Origin: Leptospira broomii serovar Hurstbridge str. 5399
Lineage (GTDB): Bacteria; Spirochaetota; Leptospiria; Leptospirales; Leptospiraceae
Assembly: GCF_000243715.2 (NCBI RefSeq)
Contig: NZ_AHMO02000008.1
Coordinates: 235,001 to 299,000 of the forward strand
Reading direction: 5' to 3'
Length of the DNA: 64,000 bases
Positions 9,598 through 18,368 of the stretch are shown here, piece after piece; the first letter of the stretch is position 1; every line of letters starts with the position of its first letter. Made by a program: the position numbers and the translations under genes. Under the pieces are notes generated by a model. That model did not search any database. It saw only the letters and a program-made list of their open reading frames with translations, and was not told the origin of the DNA.

Positions 9598-10074
9598 ATG
9601 AACAAATTTATTAAAATTGCCCTGGTTTTAAGCATCTCCACTGCTCTTTACGCAGATCCCGAGACCACAACGGTCGAGGCTTCGCTCAAAAACTATGCTC
9701 CCGAGTCAGATATTCAGCTTGCAAACAAGCTAACTGCCCTGGGAAGCCTAAGACAGAAGACTCGTGACTATGAATCAGCAATCGCTTTTTACAACCAATC
9801 TTTAGCTGTTCGGACAAAAATCGGGGATACCGAAAGCCAAGGATTTGCCTTAGTTCTCTATCTGAAGTCAATCTCAGAATTCCGCTTGGGTCGTTCTTGC
9901 CAAGCCTTGGAGAATATTAAAGAAGTAATCCAAATCTACCAGAAAATGGGAGACCTAGATTCCGCCCTCCAAGCAGAAGAAGAGGGCCTTAAAAAATACC
10001 AGGAGGCGTGTAGCCTGGCTTTTAAACAGCCAAGCCTAACGTTGAACAAGGAACTAGCTACTTCCAAAGATTAA
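9598..10074 (+). CDS. Exported TPR protein of unknown function
   Basis: 158 residues with an N-terminal signal peptide (basic MNKFIK, hydrophobic [10 protein letters not shown], probable cleavage after Ala19 in ALYA) and two to three tetratricopeptide-like helix pairs, for example [20 protein letters not shown] and [19 protein letters not shown]. TPRs act as protein-binding scaffolds, so a periplasmic adaptor role is plausible. It has one of the best ribosome sites in the window (AAGGAG, 7 bases from the ATG) and its own strong terminator, which suggests a well-expressed single gene. The partner is unknown. Confidence 0.82.
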   Translation: MNKFIKIALVLSISTALYADPETTTVEASLKNYAPESDIQLANKLTALGSLRQKTRDYESAIAFYNQSLAVRTKIGDTESQGFALVLYLKSISEFRLGRSCQALENIKEVIQIYQKMGDLDSALQAEEEGLKKYQEACSLAFKQPSLTLNKELATSKD

Positions 10075-10106
10075 ATCATCCCATCTCTAGTTCTAACTTC
10101 CCTGGT

Positions 10107-10135
10107 CCGCCCCTTCCGGGGCGGGCGCTTTTTTT
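10107..10135 (+). terminator. Rho-independent terminator of the TPR gene
   Basis: Perfect 7-bp stem CCGCCCC/GGGGCGG (10107-10113 with 10118-10124), loop TTCC, then GCGC and a run of seven T (10129-10135). It lies 33 bases after the stop codon and has the classic form. Confidence 0.88.
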
Positions 10136-10302
10136 GATTTGACGAGGGGCTTTTGTCCCATACTTTTACTCCGAGTTTTCCGGGTGAGGCAGAATCCTCC
10201 CCGTTTTCCTGTCCAGATAAACCCACTCCCAAACCGATCCCGACTCGAAGGGATTCTTTTTAATGCGTTTGGAAGTTTGCAAGACCACGGAGGAATACTA
10301 TT

Positions 10303-10590
10303 ATGAAAATCGTTTTTACTTGGAAGAATTTGGATCGTTCTGCAGCGGCAGAGGACTATGCAAACAAGAAGCTGGACCGGATAGCAAAGTATGTCCAAAA
10401 AGTCGTCTCATTAGAAATATCGTTCGAACAAATCCACGGCGTTATAAACGCCAATTTAAACTTAGCGGCAGACGGAAATAAATTCAATGCCCATAAAGAA
10501 GACAAGGACATATACGCTTGCATCGACGGGCTTGAAGATAAAATCGTAAAACAGGCAAGTAAGCACCACGACAAAAAAGCCGCTCATTGA
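10303..10590 (+). CDS. hpf: Ribosome hibernation-promoting factor, short form
   Basis: 95 residues with the HPF/RaiA fold pattern: MKIVFTWKNLD strand, helix AAAEDYANKKLDRIAKYVQK, strand VSLEISFEQ, strand INANLNL, and the terminal helix DKDIYACIDGLEDKIVKQASKH. Members bind the 30S decoding region in stationary phase and block translation or drive 100S dimer formation. The C-terminal dimerisation domain of long HPF is absent. GGAGG precedes the ATG by about 9 bases. The downstream gene overlaps its stop codon, so the two are translationally coupled. Confidence 0.93.
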   Translation: MKIVFTWKNLDRSAAAEDYANKKLDRIAKYVQKVVSLEISFEQIHGVINANLNLAADGNKFNAHKEDKDIYACIDGLEDKIVKQASKHHDKKAAH

Positions 10591-11528
10591 TGGATTCCGA
10601 CAGGAAATACGAAGAAGCAATTAGACATTTATCAGAGGGAGAATTCGACCATGCCCGAAAGGCGTTCGACCTCCTCCTAGAATCGGATCCGGAGAATCCC
10701 GATTTCACGGCAGGATTCTATGTATCATCTTATTGGGATCATCGAATTGATCGGATCCACCATTCCAGGGAAGGTCGAGATCGTGCAGCCCTTCTATTAG
10801 AATTCCTGAAAGAATTCGAAATCATATACGAAAAAAAAGCTCTCCCTAAATCCCTGCCATACCTATCCGCGAAAGATTCCGTCCTGAAAGAATCGACGGA
10901 CCAGTTAAGAATCGCACTACGCAAAGAAGGAATCCAATCTTTACCCGCATCCACGATTTCGGAATTAGCATATCGTTTATTATTAGCCGGAGAAACGGAA
11001 CTTGCTTCGGAAGTCCTACGCGACTCCTCCGGACTGGAACGATTTTCCCCCGAACTACTTTTCTTTCGCGCCGAGTGTACTTACTTATCCGGAAACGAAT
11101 CCCAGGGCTTACTTTTGTATAGAGAAGCTTTTTTAAAAGATCCCAGCGCGGTCCGGTTGGATTGCGTAAAAGCCGAGCCTATCGTGCGAGCGATCGAAAC
11201 ATTGAACGATGATTTTTCGGACAAAAACGACCTAAAGGAAGCTATACCGGTATTCTGTCTTGAAACCGGAATTTTTCGAGAAATTCGAAAACTGGGAGAA
11301 AAGGAGATCGAACAATATCGTTCGGAATTGAATCGTCTAAAGGATTCCCTTGCGCTTCGAAAAGGGAGCTACGAACTAAAAATTAAATGTAGAATGATCC
11401 AGCTATGTTGTGCCCTGCTGGATTCTCGCGCCTCCGTTTACTATGCTGAGACCGCTCAGGAAGCTAAACGCATTTTGGACTCTTTGGATCCTAATTTTTA
11501 CCAGAAACGCCTCGGAAGAACTAGATAA
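10590..11528 (+). CDS. Conserved hypothetical protein with TPR-like helices
   Basis: About 312 residues, soluble, mostly helical, Glu/Leu/Arg-rich, with a TPR-like pair at the N-terminus (YEEAIRHLSEGEFDHARKAF) and a second one near ETELASEVLRD. I do not recognise a family. ATG at 10590 overlaps the hpf stop in a TGATG arrangement; a TTG one codon earlier (10587) is possible. Coupling to hpf suggests a role with ribosomes or stationary phase, but that is inference. A shared hairpin terminator follows 24 bases after the stop. Confidence 0.8.
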   Translation: MDSDRKYEEAIRHLSEGEFDHARKAFDLLLESDPENPDFTAGFYVSSYWDHRIDRIHHSREGRDRAALLLEFLKEFEIIYEKKALPKSLPYLSAKDSVLKESTDQLRIALRKEGIQSLPASTISELAYRLLLAGETELASEVLRDSSGLERFSPELLFFRAECTYLSGNESQGLLLYREAFLKDPSAVRLDCVKAEPIVRAIETLNDDFSDKNDLKEAIPVFCLETGIFREIRKLGEKEIEQYRSELNRLKDSLALRKGSYELKIKCRMIQLCCALLDSRASVYYAETAQEAKRILDSLDPNFYQKRLGRTR

Positions 11529-11552
11529 AGTCTCCGAATCCGCAATAAAAAA

Positions 11553-11575
11553 GCCAAAGTTTCCTCTGGCCTTTT
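11553..11575. terminator. Bidirectional hairpin terminator between convergent genes
   Basis: Seven-pair stem GCCAAAG/CTCTGGC including one G-T pair, with a four-base loop TTTC (GAAA on the minus strand, a GNRA tetraloop). CTTTTCTT follows on the plus strand and TTTTTTATTG on the minus strand, so it can serve both the plus gene ending at 11528 and the anti-sigma gene ending at 11611. Confidence 0.8.
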
Positions 11576-11610
11576 CTTGATTCGTAAGTTCAAAGAGAAA
11601 CTTGCAAATA

Positions 11611-12189
11611 TTATTTTACGGCGGTAAATTCCATGATCGCCCGAATTTCTTCCGCAGTCCGAGAATCGCCTTTTTCGATAAAATACAAATGAAGAGATTC
11701 TAGAATCTTACGACTTTCCGGATTTTTAGAGACTTCCAATAAGCGTGGAGAACTCTCATTTTGGCCGATTTTGGCCGAGGATGGTAAATCTATAAATTCT
11801 CGATCGCTACCCAAGGAGAGGGTTCCCGATCTTTCTGCGGAGAGAGTATTGGAAGGGGAAGAGAATCGGCCCACTGCAACGGCAAGAACCAAAACGGCTA
11901 AACTGGCAGTTAAAGAATACTGGAAAGAACGGTTCCAAATCAGGTTGCGAGTGATTTTATCCCAAAGGCTTTCTTCGTCTACTTTGACTTCCTTCAGCAT
12001 GTTTTGGAGACGAATTTCAAAGTTATCCGGTAACCGAATCTGATTCAATTCCTTATCCCTAAGTTCGGATACTGCCCTTACAAGGGAATTTTCTAAGCGA
12101 ATCAATTCCTCATCTTCGTTTCCAAAAATACCGGACAATATGCGCGTGGAACGCGTCCTGACGCGTATACTTTGAATTTCTTTTTCCAT
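11611..12189 (-). CDS. Putative membrane anti-sigma factor
   Basis: 192 residues: a charged N-terminal cytosolic part (about 1-88), a single hydrophobic helix (about 91-108, SLTASLAVLVLAVAVGRF) and a C-terminal part outside the membrane. It lies 6 bases downstream of an ECF sigma gene, the usual position of its cognate anti-sigma factor. I see no clear zinc-binding HxxxCxxC motif, so it would not be a ZAS-type protein. AGAAGGGT precedes the ATG. The function is inferred from gene order and topology rather than from family motifs. Confidence 0.7.
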   Translation of the reverse strand: MEKEIQSIRVRTRSTRILSGIFGNEDEELIRLENSLVRAVSELRDKELNQIRLPDNFEIRLQNMLKEVKVDEESLWDKITRNLIWNRSFQYSLTASLAVLVLAVAVGRFSSPSNTLSAERSGTLSLGSDREFIDLPSSAKIGQNESSPRLLEVSKNPESRKILESLHLYFIEKGDSRTAEEIRAIMEFTAVK

Positions 12190-12195
12190 ACCCTT

Positions 12196-12798
12196 CTACC
12201 TGAAATAACCCTCACCTTTTCCATCTTGTTGGATCAGGTGCTTGAGGAATTCTTTTGCCTTAAATAGACGACTCTTAACCGTTCCGATATTACAACCAAG
12301 GACTTCCGCAATTTGCGAATAGGACATTTCCTCGAAATACCGGAGCTCGATCACTTCTTTATATATATCTTCGAGCTCGTTTATCTTTCTAATTAGATAG
12401 TCAGACTCGTCCGAAAGTTCTATTTTTTTTTCGAAGCCCAATCGGTTGTCAGTGACTTGAAACTCGGAATCATCCATGGAGTTTTCTCGAGCTCTCTTTC
12501 TTTTTGCGAGCAAGTCCTTGGACTTATTTACGACGATCCTATACAGCCAAGTGTAAACTCCGGATTCGGCCCGAAAATTTTTTATGGAACGATATCCTGA
12601 AATTAAGGCATCCTGAACAATGTCTTCCGCATCGTCCCCGTCTTTGACCATCGAAACGGCCTTCCGATACAGACGTTCTCGATACGGTCCGGTTAGCTCG
12701 ATGTACGCCTTGTCGTCTCCTTCCCGAATGAGTTTTAGAAGTTGGATTTCTTTTTCTCGGACGGTGAGCTTGCGATGGGGAGTTTCCTTTTCGACCAT
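12196..12798 (-). CDS. ECF RNA polymerase sigma factor (RpoE-like)
   Basis: 200 residues with both ECF sigma domains. Region 2: ERLYRKAVSMVKDGDDAEDIVQDALI followed by AESGVYTWLYRIVVNKSKDLL, which contacts core polymerase and the -10 element. Region 4: YKEVIELRYFEEMSYSQIAE then LGCNIGTVKSRLFKAKEFLK, the helix-turn-helix for the -35 element. It starts at an ATG behind AAAGGA and is followed by the putative anti-sigma gene, giving a typical sigma/anti-sigma operon that is probably autoregulated. The inducing stress is unknown. Confidence 0.93.
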   Translation of the reverse strand: MVEKETPHRKLTVREKEIQLLKLIREGDDKAYIELTGPYRERLYRKAVSMVKDGDDAEDIVQDALISGYRSIKNFRAESGVYTWLYRIVVNKSKDLLAKRKRARENSMDDSEFQVTDNRLGFEKKIELSDESDYLIRKINELEDIYKEVIELRYFEEMSYSQIAEVLGCNIGTVKSRLFKAKEFLKHLIQQDGKGEGYFR

Positions 12799-12906
12799 GA
12801 GAATCCTTTCCCGACATCGAAACCTTTTCCCTCCGGTCTTGCAATAAAAATAACCTTGAACGAGCGCGGCAAATCAAAGCGAAATGGGAGAATGAAACTG
12901 GATTTT

Positions 12907-13260
12907 TTAGCCTTCCAAGGAGAGGTTGATTAAGATTAAAGATTCGGTAAGTTCCATAGGAAATCTGAATCGAATTCCGTATAAGAATTTCTCCTTTGTC
13001 CCTATCTGTTTACTGATACACCAAACTACATCACCTAAAAATTCGAGTCGTTTCCCGGTCTTCCTTTCGATCACGGATCCTTCGATGGCAACGGTCGTCG
13101 GTAAGTCTTCACCAGGCATAAGAATGCATATTCCGGATTCGGAAATATTTCCCAGCTTACCCTCTAGGGTGATCAATCCGGATTCCACATGAACAATATA
13201 TTCATTGAAGTCTTTCGGATAAAATCGCGGACTTCTCGGCTTTTGACCCGGGTCATTCAT
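12907..13260 (-). CDS. PilZ-like domain protein
   Basis: 117 residues with a beta-barrel pattern and the second PilZ motif NISESG (38-43, matching N/DxSxxG), followed by an FLGDVVWC strand and YGIRFRF. The first motif RxxxR is not well formed: only KPRSPR is found at residues 7-12. PilZ domains bind c-di-GMP through both motifs, so binding is uncertain here. It lies between the ECF sigma gene and the MBOAT gene on the same strand. A c-di-GMP phosphodiesterase candidate is encoded at 26348-28072. Confidence 0.72.
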   Translation of the reverse strand: MNDPGQKPRSPRFYPKDFNEYIVHVESGLITLEGKLGNISESGICILMPGEDLPTTVAIEGSVIERKTGKRLEFLGDVVWCISKQIGTKEKFLYGIRFRFPMELTESLILINLSLEG

Positions 13261-13315
13261 GAATTAGGAAATCAAAATACGGCCAAAGTAATCATCTGTC
13301 CAGCGTTTTACTCGC

Positions 13316-14776
13316 TTAAAACTGGAAGTAGATAAAAGGTACCTCTGCATCCGGGCTTAATAAGGCAAAGAGCACGGCGCCGAATGGGTACAGCGAAAAT
13401 TCCAACCATACCGGAATTCGAATCCTCTTCTCTTTTTCGAATATTAGCCAACCTAGATAATGTCCGACAATCACGCATAAGATGGCGGGTATTCCGAACT
13501 TGAACATATACGGCCGAAGTTCGCCGATCCTATAGGAATACATTCCGGATATCATCGTAAACGCCTTACTCAGAGTTTCCGACCGGAAGATGACCCCGAA
13601 TGTTATGGCAACCAAGCTCGTATAAACAATTCGGATCGGAATAAACGCATTATCCCAAGCAGGATGAAGCGATAAATTCGGAAATACTCGGGATTTCAAA
13701 TCCTTTAATAACGACTCGATCAGTAAGAAACCGCCTTGGATGGATCCCCAAAGGACAAAGGTCCAGTTGGCCCCGTGCCAAAACCCGGCGACAAACATCG
13801 TAAACCAAATATTAAATCGATGACGAAAAGCCCCTGCCCTGCTTCCGCCCATAGATATGTATACGTAATCTCGAAGCCAACTGGACAGAGTGATATGCCA
13901 TCTCCTCCAATGTTCGGTCACGCTCCGAGAGAGATAAGGCATTCGAAAGTTTTCCGGCAATTCATATCCGAGCAGTAAGGCACAGCTGTAAGCCATATCC
14001 GTATAACCGCTGAAATCGCAATAAACCTGAACCCAAAAGAGGAAGGCAGCAAGCCAAAGTGCTTCCGTGGAATACGACTCCGGATTCTTAAAGATCAGAT
14101 CACCAATCGGAGACACATTATCCGAAAGAATTACCTTCTTAAAATATCCTAAAAAGAAATAGCGGATAGCCTTTCTAAACTGAATAGACTCTAACTTTTT
14201 TTCAGTCTCCAATTGAGGTAGGAAGGTTTTAGCCGTAACGATCGGCCCTGCCACCAACTGAGGAAAAAAGGATACGAATAACGCGAATCTTAAAAAGCTT
14301 TTTTCAGACGGGATCGTGCCTCGATATACGTCGATCGTATAACTCAAGGATTGAAATGTATAAAACGAAACGCCGACAGGCAAAACGATTTTCAGAATCG
14401 GAAAGATTCCGGGAAAGCCGAGCACAAGCAAAAGGTCATTCAAACTTCCGCATAGAAAATTGTAATATTTAAAAAAACCTAGAATGAACACCAGGTTCAA
14501 CACTAAACTCAAGGTGATCATCGATTTGCGGAACGCTGGGTCCTTGGATTCGTGAATCTTATCCGCGAGAACGAAATCGATCACCGTGGAAAGTAGGATC
14601 AGTCCGCCGAATCTCCAATCCCAGCTCATGTAGAACGCATAGCTTGTGATTAAAAGAAATACGTGGACGAAGAATTTACGAATATGATGATTCGGAAATA
14701 GGAACGGGAGAATATACCAGTGAACTAAGAATACGAAGGAAAAAAAGAGGAAAAATTCGAGCGTGGGAAAAAGCAA
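13316..14776 (-). CDS. MBOAT-family O-acyltransferase (AlgI/DltB-like)
   Basis: A polytopic membrane protein of 486 residues with the MBOAT core: HWRRWHITLSSWLRDYVYIS, and the catalytic histidine His334 in GFWHGANW. The AlgI-like subgroup moves acyl groups across the inner membrane onto polysaccharides or other envelope molecules. The SGDNT/GDSL-like periplasmic partner that often accompanies AlgI is not adjacent here, so the acceptor is unknown. The 266 bases upstream (14777-15042) show no gene. Confidence 0.9.
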   Translation of the reverse strand: MLFPTLEFFLFFSFVFLVHWYILPFLFPNHHIRKFFVHVFLLITSYAFYMSWDWRFGGLILLSTVIDFVLADKIHESKDPAFRKSMITLSLVLNLVFILGFFKYYNFLCGSLNDLLLVLGFPGIFPILKIVLPVGVSFYTFQSLSYTIDVYRGTIPSEKSFLRFALFVSFFPQLVAGPIVTAKTFLPQLETEKKLESIQFRKAIRYFFLGYFKKVILSDNVSPIGDLIFKNPESYSTEALWLAAFLFWVQVYCDFSGYTDMAYSCALLLGYELPENFRMPYLSRSVTEHWRRWHITLSSWLRDYVYISMGGSRAGAFRHRFNIWFTMFVAGFWHGANWTFVLWGSIQGGFLLIESLLKDLKSRVFPNLSLHPAWDNAFIPIRIVYTSLVAITFGVIFRSETLSKAFTMISGMYSYRIGELRPYMFKFGIPAILCVIVGHYLGWLIFEKEKRIRIPVWLEFSLYPFGAVLFALLSPDAEVPFIYFQF

Positions 14777-15042
14777 AATCCGTGCTCCTTTTAAGTCAAA
14801 ACCCCGATTTCAAATCGAGCTTCGTACTGGCCGGTAAGACCAACCGTAGATCCAGAAATACCGAAGCCGTAAGACGGTCAAGGGATTCTCGAGCCTCCGC
14901 GAGTACCGATTTGAATGCGCGAGAAAGCGAAACGGAATAAATTTCAATGTAGGTCCTATATGCGATTGGAATTATCTTGCAAGATTTTTACTTTCAAAGA
15001 GAACTCTGCTAATAAATTCCAGGAAACGGAGTCCAATTCGAC

Positions 15043-15645
15043 ATGGTAAAAAAAATCTTTAAGAAAACCCTCCTGCTACTCGTAGTTGTGATGGTCTCAC
15101 TTGGTTCCCTTGCAAATTGTTTCGGTAGGTTTGCCGTAACTCATAAATTCTATAGCGCGCATGATGGAATTAATATAGGAAGCGGATTCTTTAATAAGTT
15201 TGTAAAAACTTTACTATTGTATTTTCCCTTCGCGATTCTGTACGGCATAGGAATCTTCGTAGACGTAATCCTATTTAATCTGATCGAATTCTGGAGCGGT
15301 AGCAATCCCGTCGGCCTAAACGAATACGACAAAGAAGGAAAATTCGTCAAAACATACCAGCAAGACGGGACGCAAATTACTCTCACATTTACTGGATTCG
15401 GATCTCGTTTGGATCTGACTGCACAAAAAGAGGGTAAATCCGAAACTTTAACCGCATTGAGAAGCCAGCCGGGTAAATTCTACAAAGCGCAGGGTGATCA
15501 GCTATTGGAAGTGGAAGTGACTTCAGAAACGATCGGATCACAAGTAATCCTTAAACTAGTGGAACAAGGAAAGCTAAAATCGTCCAAAGTAATCGAAGCT
15601 AAGACTTTGGCCGATTTACAATCCCAAGTCGTCGAAGCGCTTTAA
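15043..15645 (+). CDS. DUF3332-family lipoprotein
   Basis: 200 residues with a type II signal peptide: basic MVKKIFKK, hydrophobic core, lipobox-like SLANC with Cys26. The region NKFVKTLLLYFPFAILYGIGIF then FNLIEFWSGSNPVG is typical of DUF3332, a family of small bacterial envelope proteins of unknown role. After it comes a beta-rich half that resembles a lipid- or ligand-binding barrel. AAACGGAG lies upstream of the ATG. A long palindromic terminator follows directly. Confidence 0.85.
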   Translation: MVKKIFKKTLLLLVVVMVSLGSLANCFGRFAVTHKFYSAHDGINIGSGFFNKFVKTLLLYFPFAILYGIGIFVDVILFNLIEFWSGSNPVGLNEYDKEGKFVKTYQQDGTQITLTFTGFGSRLDLTAQKEGKSETLTALRSQPGKFYKAQGDQLLEVEVTSETIGSQVILKLVEQGKLKSSKVIEAKTLADLQSQVVEAL

Positions 15646-15660
15646 TTTCGACTTCGCTTA

Positions 15661-15688
15661 AAAAGGATTCTCGATCGAGAATCCTTTT
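15661..15688. terminator. Palindromic bidirectional terminator
   Basis: A perfect 28-base palindrome that begins AAAAGGATTCTCGA and ends TCGAGAATCCTTTT. It sits between the convergent DUF3332 (plus) and DUF192 (minus) genes and is flanked by A- and T-rich tracts, so it can end transcription in both directions. Confidence 0.85.
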
Positions 15689-15721
15689 TCGTTTAAATTC
15701 TTTTAGCAAATTTCGGCTAAC

Positions 15722-16180
15722 TTACTTACCGATAAAGCGGGGTTCTATTTTAAGTACCGCAAATCGCCCAAGCCCTTTCTTTGCAAACCATCCTTTGTTC
15801 GCTTCCAAGGCGTACAATACTTTCTCGGACGAATGATATAGAACCTTCGTTTGATTCGGTTCCATCTCATAGGTATCCACCATTCTTTTATCCTTATTAA
15901 AATAACCGATGCTTAACGGAATCAAAGTATTCTTCATCCAAAAGGTCAGATAATCTTCGGAAGGAAAAATAAAAAGCATTCCTTCATTATCGGGAAGTTT
16001 CTTTCTGAACATCAAACCTCTTTGTCTCGAAGGCTCAGTATTCGCGATCTCGACCACCAAGGGATGTTCGTTCACATAAATGGTTGTCTTTTCTAGATAA
16101 ATGGGAGATTGATATTCCCCCCAACCCGCGGCCGGAAAAAGAAGTAGAAGAGAAATAATGGCGAATACGGTCGGCTTCAT
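15722..16180 (-). CDS. Exported DUF192 protein
   Basis: 152 residues with a signal peptide (MKPTVFAIISLLLLFPAAG) and the DUF192 core: TEPSRQRGLMFRKKLPDNEG, GMLFIFPSEDYLTFWMKNT and a final VLKIE strand. The family is common in bacteria and archaea as small secreted or periplasmic beta proteins, but its function is not established. It starts 14 bases after the enoyl-CoA hydratase gene on the same strand and shares the palindromic terminator at its 3' end. Confidence 0.88.
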   Translation of the reverse strand: MKPTVFAIISLLLLFPAAGWGEYQSPIYLEKTTIYVNEHPLVVEIANTEPSRQRGLMFRKKLPDNEGMLFIFPSEDYLTFWMKNTLIPLSIGYFNKDKRMVDTYEMEPNQTKVLYHSSEKVLYALEANKGWFAKKGLGRFAVLKIEPRFIGK

Positions 16181-16194
16181 TTAACACCCAAACC

Positions 16195-16968
16195 TTAGAA
16201 GTTAGGTTGCCGTTTCTCCAAAAACGCTCCCATTCCTTCTTTAGATTCTTTTCCTGCAAACAAGCCACCGAAGGCTTTGCATTCCGCTTCCATGCCTTTG
16301 GATAAAGGACTATCCAATCCTTCTCTAACGATTTTTTTGGCCGTCTTAACCGCAAGAGGACCTTTTTTCAAAAGGGACTGAGCGATTTGCTTCGCAACAG
16401 ACATCAGGTCATCGCCGTCCTTTACAAATTTGTTAAGTAATCCGATTCTATATGCCTCTTCGGCGGAAATCATATCTCCGGTAAGGACAAGTTCGATTGC
16501 TCGACCGTAACCGATCAAACGTGCAAGTCTTTGCGTCCCGCCGAATCCAGGAATCAATCCTAGGGATACTTCGGGAAGACCCAGCTTGGCCTTTTCCGCT
16601 CCTACGCGGATATCACAGGCTAAGGCCAATTCCAATCCGCCACCCAACGCAAAACCGTTCACTGCTGCGATGGAAACGATTCCGCTGTTCTGAATCACGT
16701 CGAATGCTTCCTGCCCGATTCTCGAAAAACTTTCTGCAGCTTTTGCCTCAAGCTCCCGCATTTTTGCAATGTCGGCTCCCGCTACGAAGGCTTTTCCTTG
16801 GCCGGTAATAATCGCGACCCTCGTCGTTCCATCCTTTTCCAGAGCCTGGAACGACTCCTTAATTTGAATTAGCAATTCTTCATTCAAAGCGTTTAGCGCG
16901 GAAGGTCGATTTATTTCTAAAACAGTTACTTCGCCTTCTTTCATCACATTAATTAAAATTTCGCTCAT
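16195..16968 (-). CDS. Enoyl-CoA hydratase/isomerase (crotonase) family protein
   Basis: 257 residues with the crotonase fold: CoA-binding and oxyanion segments GKAFVAGADIAKM (58-70) and NGFALGGGLELALACDI (104-120), plus the two catalytic glutamates Glu113 and Glu133 (LPEVSLGLIPG). With both glutamates present, hydration of trans-2-enoyl-CoA in fatty-acid degradation is likely; Leptospira uses long-chain fatty acids as its main carbon source. It is 11 bases downstream of the phosphatase gene, so the two are probably co-transcribed. Confidence 0.9.
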   Translation of the reverse strand: MSEILINVMKEGEVTVLEINRPSALNALNEELLIQIKESFQALEKDGTTRVAIITGQGKAFVAGADIAKMRELEAKAAESFSRIGQEAFDVIQNSGIVSIAAVNGFALGGGLELALACDIRVGAEKAKLGLPEVSLGLIPGFGGTQRLARLIGYGRAIELVLTGDMISAEEAYRIGLLNKFVKDGDDLMSVAKQIAQSLLKKGPLAVKTAKKIVREGLDSPLSKGMEAECKAFGGLFAGKESKEGMGAFLEKRQPNF

Positions 16969-16979
16969 AGCGTTTGATC

Positions 16980-18368
16980 CTATTCCATTTCTATTATCAA
17001 AAAAAGAGTATCGTCTTCGAATTCAACATCGCCGAAAAATTTAGCGAGATCCGATTGAATTGATTCCTTGAAGGCTTTTAGATTCTCGGCGACTCTATTA
17101 CTATTCAATATTTCCAAAAGCCCTTCCGTACCAAGCTGTTTTCCATCCTTATTTCGATTCTCGATCAACCCGTCGGTGTACAGAAAAAGACGTTCTCCCG
17201 AACGAATCGGCAAACTTACTAGTTCCGCAATAGGTCGCTTTATTCCGAAACCCAAAATACTGCCTGTAGTCTCGATTTCCCTAAATTCACTACCGTTTTG
17301 AGAATGAATTAGATAAGGATGTCCTCCGTTTGCAAAGTGAATCTCCTTTGAGATAAAATCGAAGAAAATGTAAACGCCGGAAGCGTGATGAGACTTGAAC
17401 TGCCGCAGTAACGTATCGTCTATGTATTCCAAAAGGCGGACCGGGTGAAGCTTCAATCGATACGGCATCGTTGCGACCATGATTTTAATAAACGAAGCCA
17501 CAAGAGCGGATGCGATTCCATGGCCCGCGATATCGGTCAAAAAAACGCCGGTATTTCCCTCCCGTAATTGCACGAAATCGTAGAAATCGCCGCCGACCTC
17601 GTTGGGGGTGGATCGATACACTTCGTATCTGAAACCTTTAATACTGATTTCTTCGGGAAACAGCGTTTCCTGCACTTTTCTCGCGATCTGAAGTTCGTGT
17701 TGTAGAAACCGGTAATCCGAATCTAGTTCCGAGGATATCCTCACGAGCCTCCTTACAATAATCACTATAGCGGTTCCGATTATGCTAAGGATGATATAAA
17801 CGGCGTCGGGGATCAACAGCACCAAAGGCGCAAGACTCAAATTCATCCCTTTAACTTTCACATATACGAAACCGAGATGAAGCACGATCGAATATGCCCC
17901 GGTAATCAAACAGCCTTCCGCCCTAAGTCTAAACATCTGAAATAGGACTAGAAATCCTACTAATAGAAAATAATTATTATATAACTGAAGGCTGTGTAGG
18001 TCTTGAAAAATATAAAACGATTCGTTTAATATCAGCATCACGAGGAATATTATCGAAAAATTAGTTCCATGGATGATTGCCGATAGATACCGTCTCTGAA
18101 AAGAGAGAACGAAACTAAGTAGATTTAAACTTAATATGATTCCGAAATAGATGACACCTCTATGGGATTGGCGAACGTCCGGGATGAGCAACAGAAAATA
18201 TACGAGAAAATGCGTAAGGAAAGCGATTCGGATAAACGACTGATCGATCCGTATCAGATCTCTCCACGCACCGATTTCTTTATAATCGAATTCCCTTTCT
18301 AAGAAACTCCAAGGATTTAAAATACCGCCGGTTTTACTATTTAATAGATTCATCAAGTTCGTATTCAA
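16980..18368 (-). CDS. Membrane-bound SpoIIE-type PP2C phosphatase (second copy)
   Basis: Same architecture as the phosphatase at 6970-8295: six to seven N-terminal hydrophobic segments (about 48-205), a helical linker ELDSDYRFLQHELQIARKVQ, and a PP2C domain with VGGDFYDF (258-265), DIAGHGIASALV (279-290) and DDTLFLI (452-458). Metal-binding aspartates are retained. The membrane halves of the two proteins are not obviously similar, so they probably sense different signals. Its start overlaps the end of the upstream hypothetical gene by 32 bases. Confidence 0.9.
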   Translation of the reverse strand: MNTNLMNLLNSKTGGILNPWSFLEREFDYKEIGAWRDLIRIDQSFIRIAFLTHFLVYFLLLIPDVRQSHRGVIYFGIILSLNLLSFVLSFQRRYLSAIIHGTNFSIIFLVMLILNESFYIFQDLHSLQLYNNYFLLVGFLVLFQMFRLRAEGCLITGAYSIVLHLGFVYVKVKGMNLSLAPLVLLIPDAVYIILSIIGTAIVIIVRRLVRISSELDSDYRFLQHELQIARKVQETLFPEEISIKGFRYEVYRSTPNEVGGDFYDFVQLREGNTGVFLTDIAGHGIASALVASFIKIMVATMPYRLKLHPVRLLEYIDDTLLRQFKSHHASGVYIFFDFISKEIHFANGGHPYLIHSQNGSEFREIETTGSILGFGIKRPIAELVSLPIRSGERLFLYTDGLIENRNKDGKQLGTEGLLEILNSNRVAENLKAFKESIQSDLAKFFGDVEFEDDTLFLIIEME

